Positions 9,501 to 16,786 of a stretch of 64,000 nt of DNA are shown here, one piece after another. The stretch spans positions 1,918,731 to 1,982,730 of the forward strand of contig NZ_QENQ01000001.1 in NCBI RefSeq assembly GCF_003096275.1, in the 5' to 3' direction. This DNA comes from Sphingomonas pokkalii. GTDB lineage: Bacteria > Pseudomonadota > Alphaproteobacteria > Sphingomonadales > Sphingomonadaceae. Positions within the stretch are counted from its first letter, which is position 1. Each line of letters starts with the position of its first letter. The position numbers and the translations under genes were made by a program. Below the pieces are notes generated by a model. It did not search any database. It was not told the origin of the DNA and worked only from the letters and a program-made list of their open reading frames with translations.

Positions 9501-10584
9501 CGTCGACGATCCAGGCCGTATAGCCGGGAAGCGGCCGACCGATGGTGACGCGGCGGCCCGGCTGGACCTCGGTCCATGTCGCGGTGACCGTCGTCTCGGT
9601 CGGGCCATAGGTGTTCAGGATGCGCAGGCCTGGCCGCGCCCATCGATCCACCAGATCCGGCGGACAGGCTTCGCCGCCGAGGTTGAGCAGCCGCAGCGCC
9701 GGCATCTCGGTCTCCACCAGCGTCAGCAGCGACGGCACGACGTGCCAGATCGTCACCTGCTCGGCGGCGAGCACCTCGGCCATGTCCGGCCCAGCCTTGG
9801 CCAGCGCTTCGTTGGCGACCAACAGTTCGGCGCCGACGAAGAAGGCGCTCCACATCGTCTCCACCGACATGTCGAACGCCAGGCTGAAGCCGCCGAACAC
9901 CTTGTCCTGCGGATCGAGTGCCAGGATCGCGCATTCGGAGCGGATCAGATGGCAGGCATTGCGATGGGTGATCATCACCCCTTTGGGGCGACCGGTCGTG
10001 CCCGAAGTGTAGATGATATAGGCGAGGTCGTCGGGCGTGCCGCCGGTCTCGGCGCGACCAAGCGGCAACGCCTCGCGTGCAGCGAGATCGCCCAGCGCGG
10101 TATCGACGGCGAGCACCCGCACCGCCATCTCGGCCGCGCGCGTGCTTTCGGTGACGACAAGCACGGCGCCGCTATCCTCGACGATGAAGTCGATACGATC
10201 CTGCGGGTACGTCCAGTCGACCGGCACGTAGCAGGCTCCCGCCCAGAGCACGCCCAGGATCGCCATATATTGATCCAGCCCGCGCGGCAGGCAGAGGACG
10301 ACGCGGTCGCCGCGCCGTACACCCATCTCGCGCAGCTGGTGAGCGAAGCGCAGGGCCCGGTCGCGCAGTTCGACATAGCTGAGCGCCGTGCGCCGGCTGT
10401 GTTCCGGGTCGTCGCCGAGCAAGCGAACCCCGCAGCGCCAGCCATGCTCGCGGCAGGTGAGGTCGAAGATCTCGTGGAGCAGTTCGTCCCGGCTGTACGG
10501 CTCGTCTTCCCGCAACGCGGGCGACGGCGTGATGGGCGAGAAGACCGTTGGCGCGTCGTGCGTCCCGGGAACGGCTTGTTCCAT
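6568..10584 (-). CDS. Pls/PosA-family non-ribosomal peptide synthetase (A-PCP-membrane terminal domain)
   Basis: 1338 residues. An adenylation domain (about 25-515) shows YIIYTSGTTGRPKGVM, NTYGPTETTVTATW and YRSGDLVRLD. A carrier domain (about 545-620) carries the phosphopantetheine serine in LGGHSLKAA. The rest (about 630-1335) is the terminal region of the epsilon-polylysine synthetase type: six hydrophobic segments in three pairs, each pair followed by left-handed-beta-helix hexapeptide repeats (for example GAKVGKRAFIGRGNIDAAD). There is no condensation, thioesterase or reductase domain. In known family members the terminal region links free amino acids into isopeptide polymers at the membrane. 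ATG 10584 has GAGGG 6 nt upstream; a GTG lies just before it. The A-domain specificity code was not derived. Confidence 0.9.
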   Translation of the reverse strand: MEQAVPGTHDAPTVFSPITPSPALREDEPYSRDELLHEIFDLTCREHGWRCGVRLLGDDPEHSRRTALSYVELRDRALRFAHQLREMGVRRGDRVVLCLPRGLDQYMAILGVLWAGACYVPVDWTYPQDRIDFIVEDSGAVLVVTESTRAAEMAVRVLAVDTALGDLAAREALPLGRAETGGTPDDLAYIIYTSGTTGRPKGVMITHRNACHLIRSECAILALDPQDKVFGGFSLAFDMSVETMWSAFFVGAELLVANEALAKAGPDMAEVLAAEQVTIWHVVPSLLTLVETEMPALRLLNLGGEACPPDLVDRWARPGLRILNTYGPTETTVTATWTEVQPGRRVTIGRPLPGYTAWIVDEKLWPVPAGAEGELVIGGPGVGGGYVNRPDLTAEKFVQTPFRGPDGQTAKIYRSGDLVRLDAVGDIEFIGRIDTQVKIRGFRVELGEIEAVIADDPAIAQAVVHLFRDDDGAEFLAGFLVARSGAAVDLEAVRARVRERLPNYMRPAGYQLLDALPTLPASGKVDRKALLRPVLAPISERETVPPATPLEAQLHAVWAEAFAPQKVSVLDDLFEELGGHSLKAARLVSAIRKTPGLAGISIQDLYAASNIRALAERLKDKVAGDIGADQPFHHTPAVTRWLCWIAQTIALVPIYAIAGLQWFFPYVAYVHLSGDLDRVPALLVSGLSFLAIPPLAMVASIVVKWLVIGRFRAGDYPLWGSYYFRWWFVRRFSEVIATPYLAGTPMIRAYYRLLGAKVGKRAFIGRGNIDAADLVSIGEDAVVSDYAMLATTSVERGLLRIGSATIGAGAFLGSMAVVGRNCALGEGAALEDLSALPVGTAIPAGERWSGSPARSIATNIPRQKDDKAGPVRRLLTGIALTLGALILPIIAILPIAPGLIWMIEIDWNTESYSYLLISPLLAVTYVLLMCVLTVAAKRLILGRVGPGRYSIHSWFYVRFWFVQQVNDLALRLLHPIYATLYVVPWYRALGVKVGRRAEISTAAAIVPDLVDVGPESFIADAVLFGAARVEPGAIQLAHTKIGRRSFIGNSALLPAGATIGDGVLIGVLSKPPEDGRAADPDGTWFGSPPISLPVRQTVGLFDEGARFNPSKRLIATRLSIEAIRVTLSLTLFVAFFSLLLSIVSELDDLRGGGHWIIVTFPFLYVGFALACGFSVVLLKWLVMGRYKPTTQPLWSTFVWRTELVTATYENLAVPNLLEPLRGTPWLAAYLRLLGCKIGKRCYIDTTDVTEQDLVRIGDDVALNDFAGLQTHLFEDRVMKVSGVTVGDRATIGSYAIVLYDAEIGADVQLGDLSVVMKGETLPAGTSWEGSPAQFTGGT

Positions 10585-10896
10585 CACAGGCCCTCGCCCA
10601 AGTCGCGCCCGCCTTCTGCGCCCGTCCGTCGGGCCAAGGGATCGCCTTCGATCCCCCGCTCGCGGAGACAGCCCCGATTCACAACGTTCAACCTACACCT
10701 CATATCGTGCGACTGCACCCCAACCGACACGGGATGGCTCCCCATAACCGTGCCACTACGCGAACATTCGACACAGATTGCGGCGTAAGGCCGGCGGCCG
10801 CGTACTCGCCGCACGCGCCCCCACTCCCTTCTCCCCGCGCGAAGAGGCCTGCCATGAAGCCGTCGCTCCCCCATCGCGCCCCCCTTGTGTCTGCCT
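10585..10896. other. 312 bp gap between speD and the NRPS gene
   Basis: No gene is supported on either strand. The only structure seen is a perfect 7-bp stem, GGGATCG/CGATCCC with loop CCTT (10638-10655), about 55 bp before the NRPS start; it has no T-tract, so it is more likely a leader hairpin than a terminator. The NRPS may have its own promoter here or be read through from speD. Confidence 0.5.
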
Positions 10897-11235
10897 TCAG
10901 CCAAAGGTCCGCTCCACCACGGTGCTTCGCGCGATCCTCGCGTCCAGCCATGCAAGGATCGTGTCGAGACCAGCCTGCAGATCATGCGTCTTCGCACACA
11001 GGAAAATATCGATACAGGCCGTTCCATATTCGGGCCAAGTGTGGATCGAGATGTGCGATTCCGCCAGCAGCGCAACGCCGGTCACGCCCTGGCCCACGCC
11101 GAAACTGTGCAGTCGCACCTCCAGCAGGGTCGCCCCGGCCGCCGCGGCGGCAGCGATCAGGCACGCTTCGATGTGCGCCGCATCGGCCAGCCGTTGCGCA
11201 TCACGGAGATCGGCGATGAGGTGGTGGCCGATCAC
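10897..11235 (-). CDS. speD: S-adenosylmethionine decarboxylase proenzyme, bacterial class 1b
   Basis: 112 residues. It makes decarboxylated SAM, the aminopropyl donor for spermidine-type polyamines. The self-cleavage site is visible in LLAESHISIHTWPEYGTACI: cleavage between Glu and Ser leaves the pyruvoyl group on the Ser. Length and the HTWPE motif match the SpeH/SpeD class 1b enzymes. Its ATGA start overlaps the stop of the FAD protein gene by 4 nt. Within the cassette it would feed the aminopropyltransferase two genes upstream. Confidence 0.93.
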   Translation of the reverse strand: MIGHHLIADLRDAQRLADAAHIEACLIAAAAAAGATLLEVRLHSFGVGQGVTGVALLAESHISIHTWPEYGTACIDIFLCAKTHDLQAGLDTILAWLDARIARSTVVERTFG

Positions 11236-12845
11236 AACAGGCTTTCATGCGGATGATGGAGAAATGCCATCGCCCCCTCGGCGGCGCGGACCCCCTGATA
11301 CTGCGCCTCCTCGAACAGCGACAGGCCGCTCAGATCGGAATGGGCGAGAAACAGCGGCGGCGCTGGGCGGACCGCCTCGCCGCGATCGAGAAAGCCCGGC
11401 GTCGGCCGGATCATCGCATGGCCCCAGCGCCACAGCTCGATGCTGCGGATCGCGCCTTCCAGATCCGGATTCATGGCGAGAAGATCGTCGCGCACGATTT
11501 GCTTCCACGTGTCCGCCGTCCGCTGCAGGAGCAACCGCCGCGCAGCCGACGGAGGCATATCCGATAGCGGCAGATACCAGGTGAGCACGGTCGCCATCGG
11601 AAACGCGTCCGGCGTCTGGTGGGTGGCGACGACATAGCCCAGCGAGTCGCTGGTGCTCGACACATTATCCCACGCGAGCGGCACGCCGCGCCCACCCGGC
11701 AACCGATCGACCGTGACGTTGGCGACCAGCCACGGCGCGTAGCTGAACGCCCCTGCCCCGCCGACGGCGGCCGGGCAGATGCGCGCCGCCACGAAATGCG
11801 GCATGGCCAGGATCGCTGCCCGCGCGCGGATACGGGTGGTGGCGTTTGCGGCGACGTCGAAGCTGTCGATCTGCACGCCCTCCCCGTCGCGGCGCACCGC
11901 ATGGACGATATGGCCGGTTGCGATTCGATCCCGACAAAAGCCGGCAAGGCCGCGTACGAGCCGGGCATTGCCTTCGGGCCAGGTCAATTCGTTGTCGCCT
12001 GCACCATCGACGGTCCAACCGCGCCGACCGGCGAAATAATGCACACCCGCCCAGGCCGACACATGCTGCGGTTCGGTGCCGTAATCGTCGCGCATCGCAT
12101 AGCGGACATGCGCTCGCAAGACGGGCGATCGCCAGCCCTGCCGATCGAGCCAGGCGACGAAATCGAGCCGGTCCAGCGCCAGCAGATCGGCATCCTGCGA
12201 GCTATAGGCCCTGGGAACGGCGAAGGCGGGCTTCCCGTCGCTGCCGGTCCGCCGGGAATAGGCGGACATCGTCTGCTCAAAGGCGGCTAGATCGGCGCGG
12301 TCCTGCGCACTGAGGCCGGTACGCGGCACCAGGCCTTCCTGCCATCGTCCCTGCCAGAACAGCCGCTCCTGCAGATCGGCACAAAGCTGCTCCGGATCAT
12401 AGACCGGCACGCCGTCGCGATCGCCGGTGATCACCCCGAGCTGCCGGAGCAGGTGCCGCACGGCCTTCGCCTCCCGGTTCGGGACCGGCAGATAATGCGC
12501 GCCGAGCGGATAGGCGGAGACCGGATTGCGGCCACCACGGGCATTGCCGCCCGCTTCGTCCTCCAGCTCCAGGACGCGAAACCGCGTGAAGCCTGCGTCC
12601 TGCAGACGCCAGCCAGCAGAAAGGCCGGCGATGCCGCCGCCGGCGATCACCACATCGACATCCTCGAAGCGGCTCGGCGCGGGAAAGCCGCCGTCGCGCA
12701 GCCGGTGTCCGCGCGCCAGATCGGTGCCGCCCAAGCCGCCCGGCGGCAGCGCTTCCGTGCCTCCCAGCGTGGCGGCGAACCCGCCCCCGCCGATTGCGAC
12801 GGCGCCAGCCCCCAGGCCCAGAAGCGTCCGCCGATCAGCCTTCAT
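11232..12845 (-). CDS. Tat-exported FAD-dependent amine oxidase-like protein
   Basis: 537 residues. It begins MKADRRTLLGLGAGAVAIGG, a twin-arginine signal, then the dinucleotide-binding motif VVIAGGGIAGLSAGWRL and an acidic strand end VLELEDEAGGNARGG, as in flavin amine oxidases and polyamine oxidases. Substrate is not determinable, but location between an aminopropyltransferase and AdoMet decarboxylase gene suggests a polyamine or its conjugate, oxidised in the periplasm (inference). ATG 12845 has GGAG 5 nt upstream and overlaps the previous gene by 11 nt; an in-frame ATG 15 bp upstream is less likely. Confidence 0.8.
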   Translation of the reverse strand: MKADRRTLLGLGAGAVAIGGGGFAATLGGTEALPPGGLGGTDLARGHRLRDGGFPAPSRFEDVDVVIAGGGIAGLSAGWRLQDAGFTRFRVLELEDEAGGNARGGRNPVSAYPLGAHYLPVPNREAKAVRHLLRQLGVITGDRDGVPVYDPEQLCADLQERLFWQGRWQEGLVPRTGLSAQDRADLAAFEQTMSAYSRRTGSDGKPAFAVPRAYSSQDADLLALDRLDFVAWLDRQGWRSPVLRAHVRYAMRDDYGTEPQHVSAWAGVHYFAGRRGWTVDGAGDNELTWPEGNARLVRGLAGFCRDRIATGHIVHAVRRDGEGVQIDSFDVAANATTRIRARAAILAMPHFVAARICPAAVGGAGAFSYAPWLVANVTVDRLPGGRGVPLAWDNVSSTSDSLGYVVATHQTPDAFPMATVLTWYLPLSDMPPSAARRLLLQRTADTWKQIVRDDLLAMNPDLEGAIRSIELWRWGHAMIRPTPGFLDRGEAVRPAPPLFLAHSDLSGLSLFEEAQYQGVRAAEGAMAFLHHPHESLL

Positions 12846-14382
12846 AGCGGCTCCAGGCATTCGCGAATTCGCGGACCAGTACCTGGTTGTCGAGCCGATT
12901 CACCGGTGTCGGGCGACGTGCCATGTCGGGGGGGAAATCGAACAGCTGGCCATCTCCCGCCGGCGTCAGGAAGCGGCCGCCCGGCAGAATGCGCGCGCGA
13001 TCCGGGATCGCCTGCGCCGCCGCGAGCACGAAGCCCCATTCGCCAAAGCTCGGCACATAGACGTGATAGCCGCGCGTCTGGAGCCCGGCCGCCTCCAGCG
13101 TCGTCGCGACCGTCCAATACGCCATCGGGGCGACCAGCGGAGAGGTGCTCTGCACCACCATCGCGCCAGCGGGCGCCATCAGCCGTCGCGCGGCGCGGTA
13201 GAAGGTCTCGGTGTAGAGCTTGCCCACCGAGTAATCGACCGGATCGGGGAAATCGACGATGATCGCGTCGAACGATCCGGCGCGCGTCGCGGCGGCTTCG
13301 CGCGCCCAGCGAAAGCCATCGGCATTGATCACAGTGATGCGGGGATCGGTCAGCGCGCCCTTGTTGAGCGCCGTGAGCATCGCCGTCTTGGAGAACAGCG
13401 CAGTCATCTCATCGTCGAGATCGACCAGGGTCAAGTGCCGTACTTCCGGATGCCGCAAGACCTCACGTGCGGCGAGCCCGTCGCCACCGCCGAAGATCAG
13501 CACGTTGCGCGGGTTTTGCACCCGCCCCAGCACCGGCTGCACCAGCGCCTCGTGGTAGCGATATTCGTCGCGTGACGAAAATTGCAGATTGCCGTTCAGA
13601 TACAGGCGCAGATCGTCCTCGCGGCGGGTGAGCACGATGCGCTGATATTTGGTGCTGACCGCATAGATCACCGGTTCGCCATAACTGCCCACTTCGGCCC
13701 AGCGCTGCAACCGGTCCGAGGCGACAAAGCCGGCGGCGAGCGCCAGCAGCACGAGCACGGCGGAGACGGTCTCGCTGCGGTACCGGCTCGCCCGCGGCAG
13801 CGCCAGCAGCACCGCGAGCGCGACGCCGGCGTTGAGGATGCCGAACAGGAAGCCGGTGCGGATCATGCCGAGGTGCGGCATCAGCAGCAGCGGGAACAAC
13901 AGGCTGGCGACCAGCGCGCCGACATAGTCGAAGGTCAGCACGTTCGACACCGTCTCGCGGAAATCGAAGCCGCGCAGGATGCGGATCAGCAGCGGGATCT
14001 CGAGCCCGACGAGGAAGCCGATGCCGAGCACCAGCCCGTACAGCGCCACCCGGAAATGCTCGACCAGTGGGAACAGCACGAACAGCGCCGCCGCCGAGGC
14101 ACCGCCCAGCACCGCGATCAGCAGCTCGACGCGAATGAACAGCCGCAGTTCGTCGCGGGTTACATAGCGCGAGCACCAGCTGCCCAGCCCCATCGCGAAC
14201 AGATAGGTGCCGATCACGGTCGAGAATTGGGTGACGCTGTCGCCGAGCAGATAGCTGGCCAGCGTGCTGGCGAGCAGTTCGTAGATCAGCCCGCAGGTGG
14301 AAACGACGAAGGCAGAGGCAAGCAGCGCGGCAGCGGGTGCCGACGCGCGGGTCTTGGGGCCGGCGGCGTCGCCTTCAGCCAT
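12835..14382 (-). CDS. Membrane-fused spermidine/spermine synthase-family aminopropyltransferase
   Basis: 515 residues. The first about 230 residues form seven or so membrane helices (LLASAFVVSTCGLIYELLAS onward); the rest is a Rossmann aminopropyltransferase with VLIFGGGDGLAAREV (donor binding), TLVDLDDEM, and DAIIVDFPDPVDY, in which the catalytic aspartates are kept but the usual SSDP is FPDP. The family moves an aminopropyl group from decarboxylated SAM to an amine. Fusion to a polytopic membrane domain suggests an acceptor at the membrane rather than free putrescine (inference). ATG 14382 overlaps the DUF350 stop by 8 nt; upstream in-frame starts would overlap it more. Confidence 0.87.
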   Translation of the reverse strand: MAEGDAAGPKTRASAPAAALLASAFVVSTCGLIYELLASTLASYLLGDSVTQFSTVIGTYLFAMGLGSWCSRYVTRDELRLFIRVELLIAVLGGASAAALFVLFPLVEHFRVALYGLVLGIGFLVGLEIPLLIRILRGFDFRETVSNVLTFDYVGALVASLLFPLLLMPHLGMIRTGFLFGILNAGVALAVLLALPRASRYRSETVSAVLVLLALAAGFVASDRLQRWAEVGSYGEPVIYAVSTKYQRIVLTRREDDLRLYLNGNLQFSSRDEYRYHEALVQPVLGRVQNPRNVLIFGGGDGLAAREVLRHPEVRHLTLVDLDDEMTALFSKTAMLTALNKGALTDPRITVINADGFRWAREAAATRAGSFDAIIVDFPDPVDYSVGKLYTETFYRAARRLMAPAGAMVVQSTSPLVAPMAYWTVATTLEAAGLQTRGYHVYVPSFGEWGFVLAAAQAIPDRARILPGGRFLTPAGDGQLFDFPPDMARRPTPVNRLDNQVLVREFANAWSRYEG

Positions 14383-14587
14383 GGATGGCGGCGGCGACGA
14401 TGATCGCGAGCCCGATCGCGACCGCGCCGGAGAAGATGGCGACGGCGACATTCTGCTTGTCGCGGATCTCTTCCCACAGCTTCCCCGGGGTCAGCAGGTC
14501 GAGCACGACGAAGCCGATCACGAAGACGAGGATGCCGACCACGGCATAGAGCAGCGTCGCGAGCAGCGCTGGAAGGGTAGTGACCAT
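14375..14587 (-). CDS. DUF350 (YjfL-like) small membrane protein
   Basis: 70 residues with two hydrophobic helices (ATLLYAVVGILVFVIGFVVL and NVAVAIFSGAVAIGLAIIVAA) separated by the short DLLTPGKLWEEIRDKQN loop typical of DUF350. The family is thought to form a membrane channel-like or scaffold unit and often occurs with envelope-stress and polyamine-type genes. GGAGG 7 nt before ATG 14587 is a strong ribosome site. It ends inside the aminopropyltransferase start. Confidence 0.85.
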   Translation of the reverse strand: MVTTLPALLATLLYAVVGILVFVIGFVVLDLLTPGKLWEEIRDKQNVAVAIFSGAVAIGLAIIVAAAIHG

Positions 14588-14598
14588 GAAGCGTCCTC

Positions 14599-14781
14599 CT
14601 ATTTGTGGTTCGGGCCGTAAAAGCCGCCATGCCCGCCATGACCGCCGCTGCCGCCATAAGCATAGCTGGTGCGGCTGCGGCCCCCCTCGGCAAAGGGCGA
14701 CCAGCCATAGACCGCCGCGAGCAGGAACAGCCCCAGCACGACGATCGACCAGAGCGCGTAGAGAAAGCTGCGGGTGTCCAT
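14599..14781 (-). CDS. Small single-helix membrane protein with Gly/His-rich tail
   Basis: 60 residues: MDTRSFLYALWSIVVLGLFLLA gives one membrane helix, then a tail of Ser, Tyr, Gly and His (GGSGGHGGHGG). No family recognised. Its ATG at 14781 overlaps the upstream stop by one base (TGATG), and the DUF350 gene follows after 11 bp, so it belongs to the cassette. The His-rich tail could bind metal, but that is speculation. Confidence 0.75.
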   Translation of the reverse strand: MDTRSFLYALWSIVVLGLFLLAAVYGWSPFAEGGRSRTSYAYGGSGGHGGHGGFYGPNHK

Positions 14782-16112
14782 CAATCGTCTCCGTCCCCGG
14801 ACGCTGCCGGTGCGAAATCGCTCTGCTCCTTGCGCGCCTTCTCGAACCGGAGGTGAAGCATCAGCCCGACGAACCAGGGAAACGCGATCAGGAGCAGCGC
14901 GAGCAGGAAGTTGCCGGCGTACAGCGTGCCCGTGCCCAGTTCGACCACGATCTGCGGCGCATTGGTCGGCTCCATCCAGCCGCCGTCGGGATAGGCTGTG
15001 TCGTTCTGGCTCCAGCGGTTGCCCTTGTACTCGACGATCAGATCATAGTCGCCGGCCGGCACGCCTGCGATCGAGACGTCGGAATCGCGCGAACCCTCGG
15101 TCCAGGGACCGTCCGAATCCACGCCCTCGTAGCGCTCGGCGGCGCCCGACGCGGCATAGACCTGCTGGTTGCGGCGATCGATCAGGCTGTAGTCGAGATC
15201 GACCCAGCCATTTTCCAGCCGCGGGACGGTGGTGCGCACGCGCACCCGCTGCCAGCGGCTAACCAGGTGCACGGGACCGATCGTGGCGCTTTGCTCGCGG
15301 CCGTCGACCGCAACCGGCAGGGCCTCGGAGGCAAGCCAGCGCGTGCCGCTCAGCAGGAGCGAGACGAGCAGCAGGAAGGCAAGCGCGATGCCGCCGATCC
15401 TCGCGCCCTTGCCGAGCCATGCGCCCCAGGGGGAGGGCTGGTGCGGCAGGGGCGGCCAGACCTTGGCCGCAGGGGTGACGCCGAATGCGGCGACCACGTC
15501 GCGTTCGGGCAGCCACTGGTTGATCGTCCAGCTGATCTCGCGATCATTGGCCTCGCGCGACAGCATGAAGCCGGGGCGTACCCAGTCGCCCGTCTTCACC
15601 GTCTCGCCCACCGCGACGCGCCAGTAGAATTCGCCGACGACCCTGTCGACCTGGGCATCCCCACGGAAGAAGCGCGTGTAGCTCGTTCCCTCGAGTGCAT
15701 AGGTGCTGAAGGTCTGCATTGTCGGCACGCGCGTCAGCATCGTGCCGAAGCTCCAGCCGCCCCGCGCGTTCACCAGCCAGCGATAGCCGTGATAGGGATT
15801 GAACAGGAGATACTCGTCCCAGCGATACGCGCCGTTCTGCGAGCGCTGGAGATAACCGATCGCCTCCCATTCGACGTCGAACAGCGTGCCCCGCGTGCCG
15901 AGCGGGATTTCCGGATAAGCAAGCGCCGTCTGCGCCTTGATGACCAGCTTCGCCAGCCCGTCGGTGGCATCGAGGATCGAGCCGCAATATTGGCAGCCGA
16001 CATGGACGGTATAGCCCGCTGCGCGCAGTTCCACCGTGCCGCCGCAGTTCGGGCAGGAAAGCGCGCGCACCGCCGGTGCGGGCGGTGGAGAAAGCGAGGC
16101 CTCAGGCTGCAT
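14781..16112 (-). CDS. DUF4178 protein with zinc ribbon and two membrane helices
   Basis: 443 residues. An N-terminal zinc ribbon (CPNCGG at residues 20-25 and CQYCGS at 40-45) is followed by a DUF4178 beta-rich region (WEAIGYLQRSQNGAYRWDEYLLFNPYHGYRWL). A membrane helix lies at about 228-250 (GIALAFLLLVSLLLSG) and another near the end (AGNFLLALLLIAFPWFVGLML), so the intervening beta domain is probably periplasmic. ATG 16112 is used because it overlaps the preceding stop by 11 nt. DUF4178 has no known activity; it recurs with SPFH proteins and polyamine genes. Confidence 0.8.
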   Translation of the reverse strand: MQPEASLSPPPAPAVRALSCPNCGGTVELRAAGYTVHVGCQYCGSILDATDGLAKLVIKAQTALAYPEIPLGTRGTLFDVEWEAIGYLQRSQNGAYRWDEYLLFNPYHGYRWLVNARGGWSFGTMLTRVPTMQTFSTYALEGTSYTRFFRGDAQVDRVVGEFYWRVAVGETVKTGDWVRPGFMLSREANDREISWTINQWLPERDVVAAFGVTPAAKVWPPLPHQPSPWGAWLGKGARIGGIALAFLLLVSLLLSGTRWLASEALPVAVDGREQSATIGPVHLVSRWQRVRVRTTVPRLENGWVDLDYSLIDRRNQQVYAASGAAERYEGVDSDGPWTEGSRDSDVSIAGVPAGDYDLIVEYKGNRWSQNDTAYPDGGWMEPTNAPQIVVELGTGTLYAGNFLLALLLIAFPWFVGLMLHLRFEKARKEQSDFAPAASGDGDD

Positions 16113-16779
16113 AATCGGGCAACGCCCATCCTTCGATGGCGCGCAGGCCACGCGGCGCCAATTCGGCGAGCGTGACGTACCGCCCCTGATAGAAGCTCAC
16201 ATCCTTACCATCACGCTGAAGGCTGACGCATTCGCCCTCGCGCCCGCGCAGATCGACATTATAGACCTGCCAACCGCTGGTGGCGGTGAAAGGCAGTTCT
16301 CCCTCGGCAGTGACACAAAGCGCCTGGCGGGCATCGGCGATCACAAGCTTGCGGCCGAGCAGTTCCACCTTCTGCCCGATCTTCGCGGTACCTCCCTTTG
16401 CCATCTCCGTCAGTGTCTTCGAACGGACCTCACGGAACGGGCGCTCGCGCAGCAGCATGAACTGGCCCATTGCCTCGCCCAGCCAGGCGGTGCTGCCGTC
16501 GTCGTCGAACAGCAGCAGCCATTCGTTCCAGGCGCCATCGGTCCAGCTCCAGCGCACACGACCGATCACTTCGAACGACGCGCCGTCGGCGATGCCGCGC
16601 ATGCCGATCTGCACCGGGCTGACGTCGAACGGCAGCACGGCCGCGATGCCGAACTGGGCGATCCCTTCATCGCTGCGCACCAGCATGCTGCGGCAGCTGT
16701 CGCACACGCGGCTGGGCAGCGCCGGCGAGCGGAAGACGACATCGGCGCCGCAATGGGGACAGGGAAGATGCAGGCTCAT
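16102..16779 (-). CDS. DUF4178 protein with N-terminal zinc ribbon, soluble
   Basis: 225 residues. CPHCGA (residues 7-12) and CDSCRS (26-31) form a zinc ribbon, followed by a single DUF4178 unit with FEVIGRVRWSWTDGAWNEWLLLFDDDGSTAWL and KVELLGRKLVIADARQ. It lacks membrane helices and is a shorter relative of the protein encoded next. The tandem pair, one soluble and one membrane-anchored, suggests they work together with the SPFH protein encoded 7 bp upstream. Biochemical role unknown. Confidence 0.8.
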   Translation of the reverse strand: MSLHLPCPHCGADVVFRSPALPSRVCDSCRSMLVRSDEGIAQFGIAAVLPFDVSPVQIGMRGIADGASFEVIGRVRWSWTDGAWNEWLLLFDDDGSTAWLGEAMGQFMLLRERPFREVRSKTLTEMAKGGTAKIGQKVELLGRKLVIADARQALCVTAEGELPFTATSGWQVYNVDLRGREGECVSLQRDGKDVSFYQGRYVTLAELAPRGLRAIEGWALPDYAA

Positions 16780-16786
16780 CGCGGGA

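Noticed and set aside
10638..10655. Terminator between speD and the NRPS gene
   Set aside because: The 7-bp stem is perfect but no T-tract follows on the minus strand, so it cannot be called an intrinsic terminator.
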